From: Temnothorax longispinosus
Taxonomy: Eukaryota; Arthropoda; Insecta; Hymenoptera; Formicidae
Direction: 5' to 3'
DNA length: 64,000 nucleotides
Assembly: GCF_030848805.1 (NCBI RefSeq)
Contig: NC_092367.1
Coordinates: 11,985,591-12,049,590 of the forward strand
Shown: one piece after another, positions 46,024 to 56,145 of the stretch
How positions within the stretch are numbered: the first letter of the stretch is position 1
How the letters are laid out: each line of letters starts with the position of its first letter
Notes under the pieces: model-generated
What the model was told of the DNA's origin: nothing
What the model saw: only the letters and a program-made list of their open reading frames with translations
Databases searched by the model: none
Position numbers and translations under genes: made by a program

Positions 46024-46961
46024 AGTTATAAATGTTATAATTTACTAATGATAAATCATTTTGATTATTATTTTTCTCATTAAAACGATTTGCACAAAGT
46101 ACCTTTTCTGAAGAAAGTTATGAAACATCAGATTACTATTGTAAGAAACCGCGAGCGATGGCTATTCCTTCAGGAAGACGGCGCGCGGCACAGCCCGCGG
46201 CGAATCGAGCTTAATGGGCTGTTTGCTTGCAAATTGTGCTACCGCTAAAGGGCAGCAAACAATTCACGACTCATTTTAACTTCAACATTTCAATCCCGAG
46301 AGCCGACAGACCCTTCTTGCGGGCGTCGCATTTACATAATTGTCTCTTGTGCTCCGTTTCTTTTCCAAGCGAACCGCTTTTCCCTTATTGTTCATTTTCC
46401 GTAAATTTTAAGGATCCAAGAAGCAATAAAAGCACTTTATATATCGCTTGTAATAAACAATTAAGAATTCTGCTTTAACTATAAAATCTTTATTTATATA
46501 AAAGAAGAGTTAGAGCATTTTCTTATTAACATTTTATAAATAATTTCATCACATATAGAATAAGAATTAACGTTTATTGGATTTTTTAACTATTACTAGA
46601 CACTACAGACGCGCGCGCTTCGCGCGCGCCATTTAGCTTTAACATTATGCTATTGTATAATAATCGCGACACGACGCAAGCTGTCACATCATGACACACA
46701 CGACGCACTACACGCACGAAACTCGCAACACTCCGCGATGACAGTCCCTCACGGGATGAAGCAAGCTACGCGGCGCGGCAATCAATCGAGATAGCCAATC
46801 GGCATCGCGGAAAAGAGGCTTCAATTTTACGATACAAACGAAATTCACTCAGGTAACACACGCCTTTTTTAAAAGTGGATATGTCATATAATATAAACGA
46901 TGGACAAAATACGAGATGTCACCTAAGTTGCTCTTATGTAACAAAAAATAAAAAATAATGC
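46024..46961. other. Intergenic; no gene recognised
   Basis: Includes a strong short hairpin, GCGCGCGCTTCGCGCGCGC, at about 46612-46630. Short frames only. Confidence 0.4.
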
Positions 46962-46967
46962 AAAAAA
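46962..46967 (-). terminator. RNA polymerase III oligo-T terminator
   Basis: On the - strand TTTTTT follows the last base of the tRNA directly, the normal Pol III stop signal. Further T-runs lie a short way downstream. Confidence 0.8.
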
Positions 46968-47040
46968 TGCCCCGGGTGAGGATCGAACTCACGACCTTAA
47001 GATTATGAGACTTACGCGCTGCCTACTGCGCTACCGAGGC
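46968..47040 (-). tRNA. tRNA-Met (CAT), elongator
   Basis: The 73-base - strand sequence starts GCCTCGGTAGCGCAGTAGG and ends CCCGGGGCA. The acceptor stem GCCTCGG pairs with CCGGGGC, allowing one T-G pair. The anticodon loop is CTCATAA with anticodon CAT, in a TAAGT/TCTTA stem; the last pair of that stem is T-T, as I recall for other animal elongator tRNA-Met genes. The T-arm has GTTCGATCC and the internal A and B boxes are intact. It differs from initiator tRNA-Met in the D-arm and acceptor. No intron; CCA is not encoded, as expected in a eukaryote. It looks functional. Confidence 0.95.
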
Positions 47041-48120
47041 TATTGCGAGAAAGTTTACTTCTTGTATCTTTCGTATCTTAAGTACATAAGATAAATATGT
47101 TCAACAGATTTACGTAATATTCGTATATACTTGACCAGAAATTAACGTCTTTTCAAAGAACCTCTAAGTATGAAATCGTTTGTATTTCATATAAAAACTT
47201 TTGAAGTGCAATTGAAAAGTTTTGCGAGTCATTCGTTTATAACTGTGGCAAAACTTCCGAAAACGTCCATGCTCACAATTAGTCAGTATGGACTAGAGTT
47301 TAATACAATCGCCATTGATAATCCCCTTTAATCATCGCGTCAAAATTGATTATTTCGCTTTTTGACTTCGTTTTTTTACTCATGTTGTAAAATAGTTTTC
47401 CGATTGTGTAGAATATTTATATTTAGAGAGAAAGAAATTTATAAAGATTGCTATATTGATCGTAGAGTAGAGAAAACAATAACTTAACATTTTACAAAGT
47501 AGTGTCACATTTAAACTAGAACATTTGTATCGAATAATTCAGACAAATTAGGAAATTTGTTTCTACGTGACTAATATCTATTTCTGATTGGGGACGATTT
47601 GAGAACTCATTGAAAAAATTTAATTTCTTTTTACATTTAAATTTAGGTCACCGTAGATTAAACTTGTTACTTTAGAAGTTATTGTTAAATGGTGCATTTT
47701 ATTTAACATTTTGTGTTATCTTTTCAAATTATTTAAAGGTTGCTAATTCATTTAAAGATTCGTCTTTTGAACATTTTTTTCAGTAACTTGTATTCCGCAC
47801 TTCACTGTCGTGGAATAAAATTATTTTATGTTTTAAAAGATGGAGACTAATTCTTTCGAATTAATCCAGATGTACGCATATATACTGTATATATTTGATT
47901 AATAAGTAATTTATCTGAGACTATTTATTTATTATTGAAAAAATTAATAATTATTTTTTACTAATTATTAATTTTCAAATAAATAGTTATTTATTTTTTA
48001 TAAATTATCTATTAGTTATTTTAATAATAAAGAATTTATTTCTACTAATTACCAGTTTACAAAAGAAATTAATTCATATTTACCTAAATACTAACTTTCA
48101 CAAACTAGATATTTTTCTTT
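47041..48120. other. Intergenic; no gene recognised
   Basis: AT-rich, no open frame of interest; a run of TAATTATTAATTTTC-like words lies around 47930-48080. Confidence 0.4.
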
Positions 48121-48983
48121 GACAAATTACCAATTCTTTAAGTAATCTACACTTCTCACAAAAATTAAAGGAATACTAAATTTATTTTTAAAAATAGGCA
48201 AAATTCAAGCAGCTGTAACTTTGTTAAAAATGAACAAAATTTAAATTTAAAAAGAGGATTTTAAAGCTTGAAATTTCTACTTTCAAAAAGTTACTATTAT
48301 TTTTTAGTTTCTGTGAGTTTGGTAATTTTTACTTATAGAAAACTACGAGCTGGACAAAATAGAAAATTTTTCTTTTACTTTGTAAGCCTGTCATGTCCAT
48401 AAAAAAAAAATCCGCAAAAATTTTCGACTTTTTAACGTAAAAGCTTGAAGTTTTTCTTTCAAAATCTTTTTTTAAAAATGTTTTTACAATTTTTTGTTAC
48501 TAATTTATCGCGGATTGAACAAGAAATAAGCTTTTTGACTTTGATTGCTCATAACTCCCCTTAGAAATCATCGTATTGCAATTCAAAAAACAGATTCTTA
48601 AAGCTGAAACTTTGCTCTATTAAACGGTATAATTGCCAAATTTTTTTAAATAACATAGATATTGATACAAATTGATGAAAATAATGTAAAAATTAGCGAT
48701 TTTTATCTTTTTCATTTTGACCCAGAAAACAATTGTACAGAACAACAACGCAGACACGTAGAAACATTTTTAAAAGAAGATTTTGGAAGGAAAATTTCAA
48801 GCTTTCACATTAGGAAGTTTTCGCAGATTTTTTTTGCACGTGACAGGACTACAAAGTGAGAGAAAAAATTTCTATTTTGTCCAGCTCGTAGTTTTCTATA
48901 TGCAAAAGTTACCAAACTTACAGAAACTAAAAAATAATAGTAACCTTTCGAAAGTAGAGGTTTTAAGCTTGTAATTTAAATAT

Positions 48984-49258
48984 TGTTGCGCTCGCCGAGT
49001 CGTTCGTTCACTCGCACTCTCTCTCACTCGCGCAACCGGTATTCGCGGTCAATGAGACGACACAATGTAAGAAAAGGATAGACTCGTTTATTAAGTAGAG
49101 CAAACGGATTTGAACACAGAATCGAGCTGTCACGTCCGCTCGGAGACGGAGGCTCAGAACAAACAACAATAAATCGTAGTAAATCGATATCAATAAACAG
49201 CTGGTCGTCAGGGACGATCTTCGACTTCTGTTCGTGCAACGGGTGTCTCAGCGCAACA
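48984..49258 (-). repeat. 3' LTR (275 bp)
   Basis: Bounded by TG and CA, with inverted ends TGTTGCGC/GCGCAACA. It lacks the 6-bp insertion seen near the end of the other LTR. Confidence 0.9.
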
Positions 49259-49337
49259 CTGCCCCCCTTCTTCAAGATTGTCGTCCCGACAATCCTGGAG
49301 GGCAGTTTTCGAGAGACAACGGCTCTTCTTCGGCACA

Positions 49338-49550
49338 AACTCCAGGGCATTAGGTCGGCTTCCTGCCCTACCCCGAGCTGCTGCTGCTACGGGTTACCGG
49401 GCGCCGATCCTTTCCCAGCCCAATCCGCCCGAAGTTCCGGACTCGTATCCTCTTCACGGACTCCAGGGCACCAGGTCGGCTTCCTGCCCTCCCCGAGCTG
49501 CTGCTACGGGTTACCGGGCGCCGACCCTTACTAGGCCCAATCCGCTCAGC
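49338..49550 (+). repeat. ~123-bp duplication inside LTR element
   Basis: ACTCCAGGGCA...AGGTCGGCTTCCTGCCCT and GGGTTACCGGGCGCCGA occur twice with a period of about 123 bp, in the GC-rich untranslated part of the element. Confidence 0.75.
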
Positions 49551-50100
49551 TCCGAGTACGTCGTCCTCTTCCCAGCCGGTACCAGAAGAGGTCCCCATTC
49601 GGCACTTCCAGGGGGAACTGGCCAGGCTCCCCTACGCCGATTCTAGGGTGACCCTCTTCCAGCTTCTCCCTCGCAGGCCCGGTCGTCGCTGCTCTTCCTT
49701 CCAATCTTCGGACAAAGGGGGGGGGAACTTCCCGTGGACCCTGCACCCCGCAGGGCTCCCCAGGTCCCCGCCCGGCATTTGCCCTATGGCTCACGGGAAA
49801 AACCACGGGTCAAAAACCGTGAGCAGGCGGTCTTCTTTTTTAAAAAAAAGGTTCTCCCTCGAAGAGATTTCGCAGGTGATTTGCGAAGCGGTAGGTGGGA
49901 TCTTCTCCCAGATCCGTAGACTTACCTCTGAGGAAGAACAAAACACAACACGCAGTAACAAGGAACAACACAATCTTAATTTATTTCTAACATTCTACCC
50001 TTTTCAGAATTCTTCTTAAAATTTTGCGACATGTTTTCCTCTCCAAAACGCAATTTTATTTCTTTTAATTCCGCGAACTCTTCGACGTCCTCTATTGATA

Positions 50101-50544
50101 CTAAAATTGAACGCACCTTTCCCCGTAAGCAAGAGGCCAACGTACGTCACAGTTTTCATTGCGTCCCCCCAGCGATTCGCGCGCGCGATTAAATTGAATT
50201 GCGAGAAGAATTTTCGCAGCAAAACTGTCCCATCGAATATATCGCCGTTTGGGTATAAGCTCAAGCTTATATATAGCCCAAATTAGTGCAAGCATTTCTA
50301 TCCCCCGCGTTTGCAACTCGCGACCCCAAAAGTCTCCGGTAGCTCTTAACCCAGAAGGACTTAGCTGGTTAAGACGCAGGAGTTCCTCTTCCTGCCGTAG
50401 CAACGTCGCTGCGAACTCCGCTTCCTTCCGCGCTTGCTCCTCTCGCAGCTGGCGTAACTTCTGTTGAGCGGCCTGCAACGTCGTTTCTGCGGAATACTCT
50501 GGGGTGCTTGCCCGAGCCCTTTTTCTCGTCGGCGCCGTCGTCAT
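50101..50544 (-). CDS. Gag-like protein of the LTR element (truncated)
   Basis: From ATG at 50544 the frame has a basic N-terminus (PTRKRARAS), then a coiled coil rich in Gln, Glu and Arg from about residue 20 to 60 (AAQQKLRQLREEQARKEAEF), then an unrecognised C-terminal part. It stops at 50101 after about 147 residues. The position just inside the primer-binding site and the coiled-coil start fit an insect Gypsy- or BEL-type Gag. Capsid and zinc-knuckle motifs are absent, so it is a shortened Gag and any movement would need proteins from another element. Confidence 0.55.
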   Translation of the reverse strand: MTTAPTRKRARASTPEYSAETTLQAAQQKLRQLREEQARKEAEFAATLLRQEEELLRLNQLSPSGLRATGDFWGRELQTRGIEMLALIWAIYKLELIPKRRYIRWDSFAAKILLAIQFNRARESLGGRNENCDVRWPLAYGERCVQF

Positions 50545-50642
50545 CGTCTCGTCTGTCGCCCGTCCAATCTCTTCCGCCCGTCCTATCGTCGCTCGTCGCT
50601 CGTATAATCCTCGCTTGTACGATCCCGGACGAGCCCCCAAAA

Positions 50643-50923
50643 TGTTGCGCTCGCCGAGTCGTTCGTTCACTCGCACTCTCTCTCACTCGCGCAACCGGTA
50701 CTCGCGGTCAATGAGACGACACAATGTAAGAAAAGGATAGACTCGTTTATTAAGTAAAGCAAACAGATTTGAACACAGAATCGAGCTGTCACGTCCGCTC
50801 GGAGACGGAGACTCAGAACAAACAACAACAAATCGTAGTAAATCGATATCAATAAACAGCTGGTCGTCAGGGACGATCTTCGACTTCCGTTCGTGCAACG
50901 GGTGTCTCAGCGCGGGCGCAACA
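50643..50923 (-). repeat. 5' LTR (281 bp)
   Basis: Direct copy of 48984-49258 with a few substitutions and the extra bases giving GCGCGGGCGCAACA at its plus-strand right end. Confidence 0.9.
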
Positions 50924-51144
50924 ATATTATTCATTTTTAACAAAATTACAGCTGCTTGAATTTTGCCTATTTTTAAAGATAAATTTAGTGTTCCTTCAAT
51001 TTTTGTGAGAAATGTATAATTTACTTTTATTTAAATATTATTAATTTTTATGTATTTGCTGTTATTGCTAATTTTGTGAACAATTAAAAAATAAAAAATA
51101 AAAATGTTTTGCAGATTCTCTTGCTTAACACTACAAAATAGGTG

Positions 51145-52290
51145 ATATCAGTACAAAATTACCTTTTTCAAAAAAGGTAAAAAAAAGTGCCAAGTACACG
51201 CAATGTATTTTGTAAATTCAAAAATCTAACCTAAGTGGTAGCTTTATATCTTTTTCACAAAATTATATTACCTAACTTAACTCAAGTGACATGTATTTAA
51301 AAAAAAAGATGTAAAATCTTTATTTTCTTCTTCACAAAATTATATTACCTAACTTAACTCAAGTGGCATGTATTACAAAAAAAAGGTAAAATCTTTAAAT
51401 TAAATTGCGCCAATTGTAAAGAGAATACGTATATTGCTTTGAAAGATAATTGTTATGCAACTACTTTAAAGAAATAAAACCCAAGTGGTATCTTCGTATT
51501 CCTATTCAAGGGTCTTCCTATTCCAACCCAAGTGGTAATAGCTTCTTAATTCTCCTTAACAAATTTTTAATATTACAAAGAATCATTTTAATTACAAAGA
51601 ATTAAAGAAGTAACAGTACAAAATAAAAATATTTAATTAAAACAAAATAAATAAATTTTTCTTGTAAAAAAACTTGGCGCTGCTTTTTTACTCCTGTTGC
51701 ATTCTTCCCTAAATTATGTTTATTGTTTTTTTATTCAATCAAAAATCTTAGTACTAATGTTTAAATTTTAATGTGTAAATTTCAAAGTCTAGCAGCGCCA
51801 AGTTTTTTTACAAGAAAAATTTATTTATTTTGTTTTAATTAAATATTTTTATTTTGTACTGTTACTTCTTTAATTCTTTGTAATTAAAATAATTCTTTGT
51901 AATATTAAAAATTTGTTAACTTTCAAAGCAATATACGTATTCTCTTTACAATTGGCGCAATTTAATTTAAAGATTTCACATCTTTTTTTGTAATACCATG
52001 TCACTTGAGTTAAGTTAGGTAATATAATTTTGTGAAGAAGAAAATAAAGATTTTACATCTTTTTTTTTTAAATACATGTCACTTGAGTTAAATTAGGTAA
52101 TATAATTTTGTGAAAAAGATATAAAGCTACCACTTATAGGTTAGATACATGTCACTTGAGTTAAGTTAGGTAATATAATTTTGTGAAAAAGATATAAAGC
52201 TACCACTTAGGTTAGATTTTTGAATTTACAAAATACATTGCGTGTACTTGGCACTTTTTTTACCTTTTTTGAAAAAGGTAATTTTGTACT
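51145..52290. mobile_element. Palindrome with repeated AACTCAAGTG units, 1.15 kb
   Basis: CAGTACAAAATTACCTTTTT at the left and its reverse complement at the right enclose arms of about 530 bp that meet around 51690-51780. Arms contain repeated segments with ATTATATTACCTAACTTAA and CTCAAGTG(A/G)CATGTAT, two on the left and three on the right, the extra one including a second copy of AAAAGATATAAAGCTACCAC. This is a Foldback-like layout. No coding capacity. Confidence 0.75.
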
Positions 52291-52570
52291 GTTTATTTGA
52301 CATTGCATCGATTGTAAAATCCCACTTGTGCTACTAAGCTGACCGAAGCTAACCCTTTATCAATTTATAAAAAGGTTAAATTTAAAATTAGAAAAAAGTG
52401 TGCAAATTAGAAACTTGCACATTGCTTCCTCATTTTATTACATATCGTTATACCATTGCTCCTATTTTATTTCGCTCATAAAGCTTCCTCTATGAGGAAG
52501 CCAATTAAACTAATAAATACTAATAATTACGCATCAAATAAAATATAAGCTTATTTTTAATCACAAAAGT
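52291..52570. other. No gene recognised
   Basis: AT-rich spacer between the palindrome and the Helitron end. Confidence 0.4.
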
Positions 52571-52745
52571 TCTATACTATTATATAAAGGAGAAAAGTTT
52601 GTTTGTTCCATTGTTCAGAGTAATCTTAAAAACTATTGATACGATTTCAAAAATTTTTGTGGATAGCTTATATCTTTCTGAGTAACATAAGCTATGTGCC
52701 ATTGTGCTACAACCCAATAAAAAAAAAAAATCGGGATATTAAAAA
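52571..52745 (+). mobile_element. Helitron 5'-terminal fragment
   Basis: TCTATACTATTATATAAAG followed by GAGAAAAGTTTGTTTGTT matches the usual start (TC end, then TATATAAAG and a TTTGTTTG run) of many animal Helitrons. It is followed by GGATAGCTTATATC and AACATAAGCTATG, as in their 5' regions. No Rep/helicase frame or CTRR 3' end could be found, so only a fragment or non-autonomous copy remains. Confidence 0.65.
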
Positions 52746-53358
52746 TTGTAAATTCTTTAAAAGAGTCGTACTTAATGACTTTTCTTTTTCAGATTTTCCT
52801 TATAATTCTTAATACGAAATGTAATAATTGTTTTTTAATAAATGTGTATTTATTTTTAACCACAAAATATCTAAAAATTGTACAATAATAATTTTATAAA
52901 AAATTAGTATTAGAGAATTTAAGTCGCCAGTGAATAATTAAAATTAACAGAGATATTGCGAGCGACCCAATTGGCCAAATTTTATTGATTTACAACGCTA
53001 CGTTTCGACCGTGGATCCGGTCCTTTTCAAGCGATCTCTCACAAATATATTCGTCAGGCATAATGCCCTAACTACGCCGAATCTAGAAACTAAACAACAT
53101 ATTTCAGTACTCCGCAATAAGTAAAAGACAATAAAAAATCCGTAATTATACAATTAGAAACTTACATATTTGTGCGTCAGGATCAAACAATACAATATAA
53201 AATATTCGTTAAACGGCATACTTCGTTAGATGTTTGTGTCATGTCAGAGCCGTGCGGTGGTAAAATTTAGACTGACGAACTTGACAATATAAAAACAAAC
53301 AGTTGCCGTAGTAATAAGCTAGGACATAGAGAGGGAAGTAGCGAAGAAGGGGAAGGAG

Positions 53359-53706
53359 TTATAATTCTTTTATGATATGTTCGTAGAGAACGTTAAGATT
53401 CTCCGTGTCCTTTTGTAAATTGATAGTGCCGTCAAATTTTTTAATAAAAAACATCTCCGCTAATTCCCTCTTTCTAGTATGTCTTTCTTGGTGCAATATT
53501 TCTGGCTTCCCCCAGTCAAAATCATGCCCATAAGACATTCTGTGTTCGCTCACTACGGAATGATTACTAGTGTGCTTTCTGATATCGCCCTGGTGTTCCC
53601 TGAGGCGCGTGCACAAATGTCTCTTAGTCTGCCCAATATACGTAGCCTTGCAATCCCTGCAGTTTATCTTGTACATATACTGTGTCGGTTTTTTTAAGGT
53701 CGTCAA
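53359..53706 (-). pseudogene. GIY-YIG endonuclease domain of Penelope-like element
   Basis: About 115 residues: YKINCRDCKATYIGQTKRH (with a CxxC pair and the YIG motif), then LCTRLREHQGDI, a spaced HSVVSEH and HDFDW, a conserved Glu in RELAEMFFIKK, and a stop at 53359. This domain nicks DNA for target-primed reverse transcription. It is out of frame with the RT part: the frames cross at a run of seven A (on -) near 53690, suggesting a slip in the homopolymer, either a real mutation or a sequencing error. Confidence 0.85.
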
Positions 53707-55420
53707 TTCTATCCTTACCTCGTCTTATTAGGCAATCGAGTTTTTTAGGGACTGTAAATAAGGTGGTAATGTGGATTTCTTTTAACGTGCGACAAATGCT
53801 ATTACTCAACTTTTTGATATAAGGTAAAGGTATGCAGTTTTTTAAATCGAAGGTTGCATTATGGTCAATCGAGGTGTTATGTGTATTGTTGCGTGTTTTG
53901 AGAATGTTTAGACGCTTGGCGATGTGTTTATTAACGATTGGTTTAGGAAAGCTATTATTGTACAAAATTTCTTTGACTATTTTAATATTGCCGTCATGAA
54001 ATTTTTCATCTGAGAGTAATATGGCGCGGTCAACCAAACTGGTGATAGTGTTTAATTTATATTTTAACGGATGGTTAGAATGAAAATTTATGTACCGTCC
54101 CGAGAACGTTGGTTTGCGATACCAATTAGTTGTCAGTCTGTTACCGTTCCTGATAACAGTCGTGTCAAGAAAATTGAGTGACGCATTTGTTTCAATTTCA
54201 TAAGTGAACCTAAGTCTGGGATGATATCCGTTGAAGATCTTTAATATTAAGCCCACACTTTTTTTGGGAACCACCGCGAATATGTCATCCACATATCTAA
54301 TAAATATCGGGATATTACAATTTAAAAGGCTTAGGCAATGCGTCTCTAAGTCGTCCATGACGATATCAGCAGCATCGGGCGATAACAGAGATCCCATGGG
54401 GCTGCCGAAAATTTGTTCATAAATTTCGCCGTTAAAGCTGAAACTAGTGGACGATAAGATAAGGTCAATTGCGTGTAAAAACTGTGGTAAATTTAGGTCA
54501 GTCTTTTTAGAAATGTGGTTCCACCTTTTTTCTATTCCCTTTAGAACTAAATCTTTAGGGATGTTCGTGAATAATGCCGTGACGTCTAATGAGATAAGTA
54601 TTTCGTCATCCTTGATTTCCTTATTATTGATAAACCTCGCAAAGGACCAACTATCTTTAATATGTGATTTCGGTTCCGGAATTGACGAGTGTAAGGTCTT
54701 TTGGAGGAGACTAGCAACATTATAGAGCGGGCTTCCCAACGCTGAGACAATAATGCGTAACGGGAAGCCAGCCTTATGAACTTTCGGCAGTCCGTAGGCT
54801 CTCGGTAAATTTCCGTTGGTGCAATTTAGTATTCTATACATTCCATCACTAATGATGCCCTTGTCATGCCAAGATTTAACCAATTCATGAATTTTTGATG
54901 TAATTTTATTAATCGGATCTTTTTTCAATTTTTTATAAGTATTTTGGTCTCCAAGCAATTCAGTCATTTGGTTTACATACGCGTTCTTATCCAGAATAAC
55001 AGTTACTTGGCCTTTGTCAGCCTTGGTGACAAGGATCATCGTCATTGTCCCGCAAGAAATTCTTGCAAGTAGTAAATTCTCTTGTAAAAAATCTATCGAT
55101 ATGGTTAACATGTCTATTCACACTGAGGAACTTGTGTAGCGAATTAGTAATGGAACGGCGTGTTTCCTCTACGAAGCTCTCCGGAATTTTATATGTATTA
55201 AATTCAAAATTTTTAATAATGTCTAGAGCGGAGCACAAACGATTTTTTCTCTCTCTCGGATTAATGGGTAAAGCGAAATTTCCACCTAAGCTTAAAAAAT
55301 TTAATATATTACTTGGTATAGATTTACTACTCGCATTTATAATCCATTTGCTGCGATCTATGCTCGAAAATGAGTTGTAAAAGGTATTTTGTTGAGTCAT
55401 AATTGTATTAAATTTACTTA
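53690..55420 (-). pseudogene. Reverse transcriptase of Penelope-like element
   Basis: Palm motifs are clear: SLDVTALFTNIP (motif A Asp), GSPMGSLLSP and RYVDDIFAVV (catalytic YVDD), with AYGLPKVHKAG upstream in the fingers. The N-terminal part (about 55420-55040, with YDYETRLRLISKFN and SVNRHVNHIDRFF) lies in a different frame from the palm. The frames cross near 55040, just before ILVTKADKGQVTVILDKNAY. Length and order suit a Penelope-like RT. Nearly all catalytic residues are present, so decay is mild and mostly by indels. Confidence 0.85.
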
Positions 55421-55491
55421 TTAATCTTAATCTAGTTTCATAGTCATATGTCGATCTATGGTGTAAGTGTTAAATGTATAAAAGTTTTGTA

Positions 55492-55599
55492 TTACGTCAT
55501 TCGGTAAAATAGAGAAGCAAGTGTGTCCTCGATTTTCTTAACATTAGATCGCAGAAATTTTAAATCAAAGTTGATATCTTTGATTTCAAGGTTAAGCAT
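55492..55599 (-). CDS. Short 5' frame of Penelope-like element
   Basis: A 35-residue frame from ATG at 55599 (MLNLEIKDINFDLK, then KKIEDTLASLFYRM) ends about 70 bases before the RT frame opens. Penelope-like proteins often have a helical N-terminal extension; this could be its detached start or an independent leader peptide. Confidence 0.35.
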   Translation of the reverse strand: MLNLEIKDINFDLKFLRSNVKKIEDTLASLFYRMT

Positions 55600-55700
55600 G
55601 TTTCGTTGGTAACGTTTTTTCAAGATGTTGGACTTGCGAATTGCACTGTTGCTTTGAAAGATGATGTTGAGTCTCAGGTTATATATGTGTGGAGGTAAGA

Positions 55701-56093
55701 CGTCATTTTATAAAAAATGTATATTTTTAATCACAAAAGTTATTTTTGAGTACATTAAATTTTGCAAGTTTAATTTCTTTCTTGAATATTTTTTAATTAT
55801 TTGCAGTTATTTTTGGTTTTTTTTCTTTTTTTTCGGTATTTTTTCTTTTTCATCTTTTTTCTCCTGTCCAAGCTCGAGTTTATTTTTCTGTTCTTCTAAT
55901 TCTTCTTTTTTCTTCTGTCCAAGCTTGAATTTATTTTTCTGTTCTTCTAATTCTTCTTGTTCTCTTTCGAAATTTATTGCTACCCTTAGTAAAAAATCAT
56001 CCCATCTGTCTTCCAATACTATAATTTTTAAACCATCAATTAATCATCTTTTTAACTATTAACCATTTTTAATATTATTAATTATGTTATATT

Positions 56094-56098
<5 letters not shown>
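55701..56098. other. No gene; pyrimidine-rich tract
   Basis: Two near-identical blocks (about 55855-55910 and 55915-55955) share GTCCAAGCT(C/T)GA(G/A)TTTATTT and TTCTAATTCTTCTT in a T-rich context, giving a Lys/Glu-rich - strand frame (55807-56016) of low complexity. Confidence 0.45.

Positions 56099-56142
<44 letters not shown>
56099..56142 (+). repeat. (TA)n microsatellite, left of palindrome
   Basis: About 22 TA units directly abut the foldback end. Confidence 0.95.

Positions 56143-56144
<2 letters not shown>

Positions 56145-56145
<1 letters not shown>

Larger units (their letters stand above)
48984..50923 (-). mobile_element. Non-autonomous LTR retrotransposon, gag only
   Basis: Two direct repeats (48984-49258 and 50643-50923) start TGTTGCGC and end GCGCAACA, with ATAT on both outer sides (48980-48983 and 50924-50927). 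Read on -, the primer-binding site TGGGGGCTCGTCCGGGAT (50639-50622) lies three bases inside the 5' LTR and is complementary to the 3' end of tRNA-Pro. A polypurine tract GAAGAAGGGGGGC precedes the 3' LTR (about 49273-49260). Only a gag-like frame is present; there is no protease, RT or integrase. The LTRs differ by about six substitutions and one 6-bp indel, so insertion was recent. Confidence 0.9.
48160..51010. mobile_element. Palindromic element interrupted by an LTR element
   Basis: Left-arm words (AGGCAAAATTCAAGCAGCTG at about 48198, AGTTACTATTATTTTTTAGT at 48289, AGAAAACTACGAGCTGGACA at 48337) recur in reverse at 48877-48970 and, beyond the LTR element, at 50928-51000. The right arm was therefore split by the LTR insertion at 48984. 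The interior is AT-rich with no gene. Confidence 0.7.
52960..55700 (-). mobile_element. Penelope-like retroelement (RT plus GIY-YIG)
   Basis: On - from about 55.7 to 52.96 kb: a short frame, the RT gene in two frames, a GIY-YIG endonuclease and a non-coding end. The combination of RT with C-terminal GIY-YIG is diagnostic of Penelope-like elements. Near the 3' end (53035-52997 on -) CTTGAAAAGGACC, a loop, GGTCGAAACG and TAGCG resemble a decayed hammerhead core, which many such elements carry in their terminal repeats. At least two frameshifts make this copy non-coding for a full protein. Element ends and target duplication were not resolved. Confidence 0.85.

Noticed and set aside
49278..50019. 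Two 122-123-codon + strand frames
   Set aside because: They are antisense to the LTR element and lie in its GC-rich untranslated region with an internal duplication.
51145..52290. Direct-repeat pattern suggesting a CRISPR-like array
   Set aside because: Repeats are parts of a eukaryotic palindrome with irregular spacing and no unique equal-length spacers.
53680..53700. Programmed frameshift between RT and endonuclease
   Set aside because: The A7 run is not in the phase of a standard -1 slippery heptamer and the endonuclease frame is +1; Penelope-like elements normally use one frame, so an indel is simpler.
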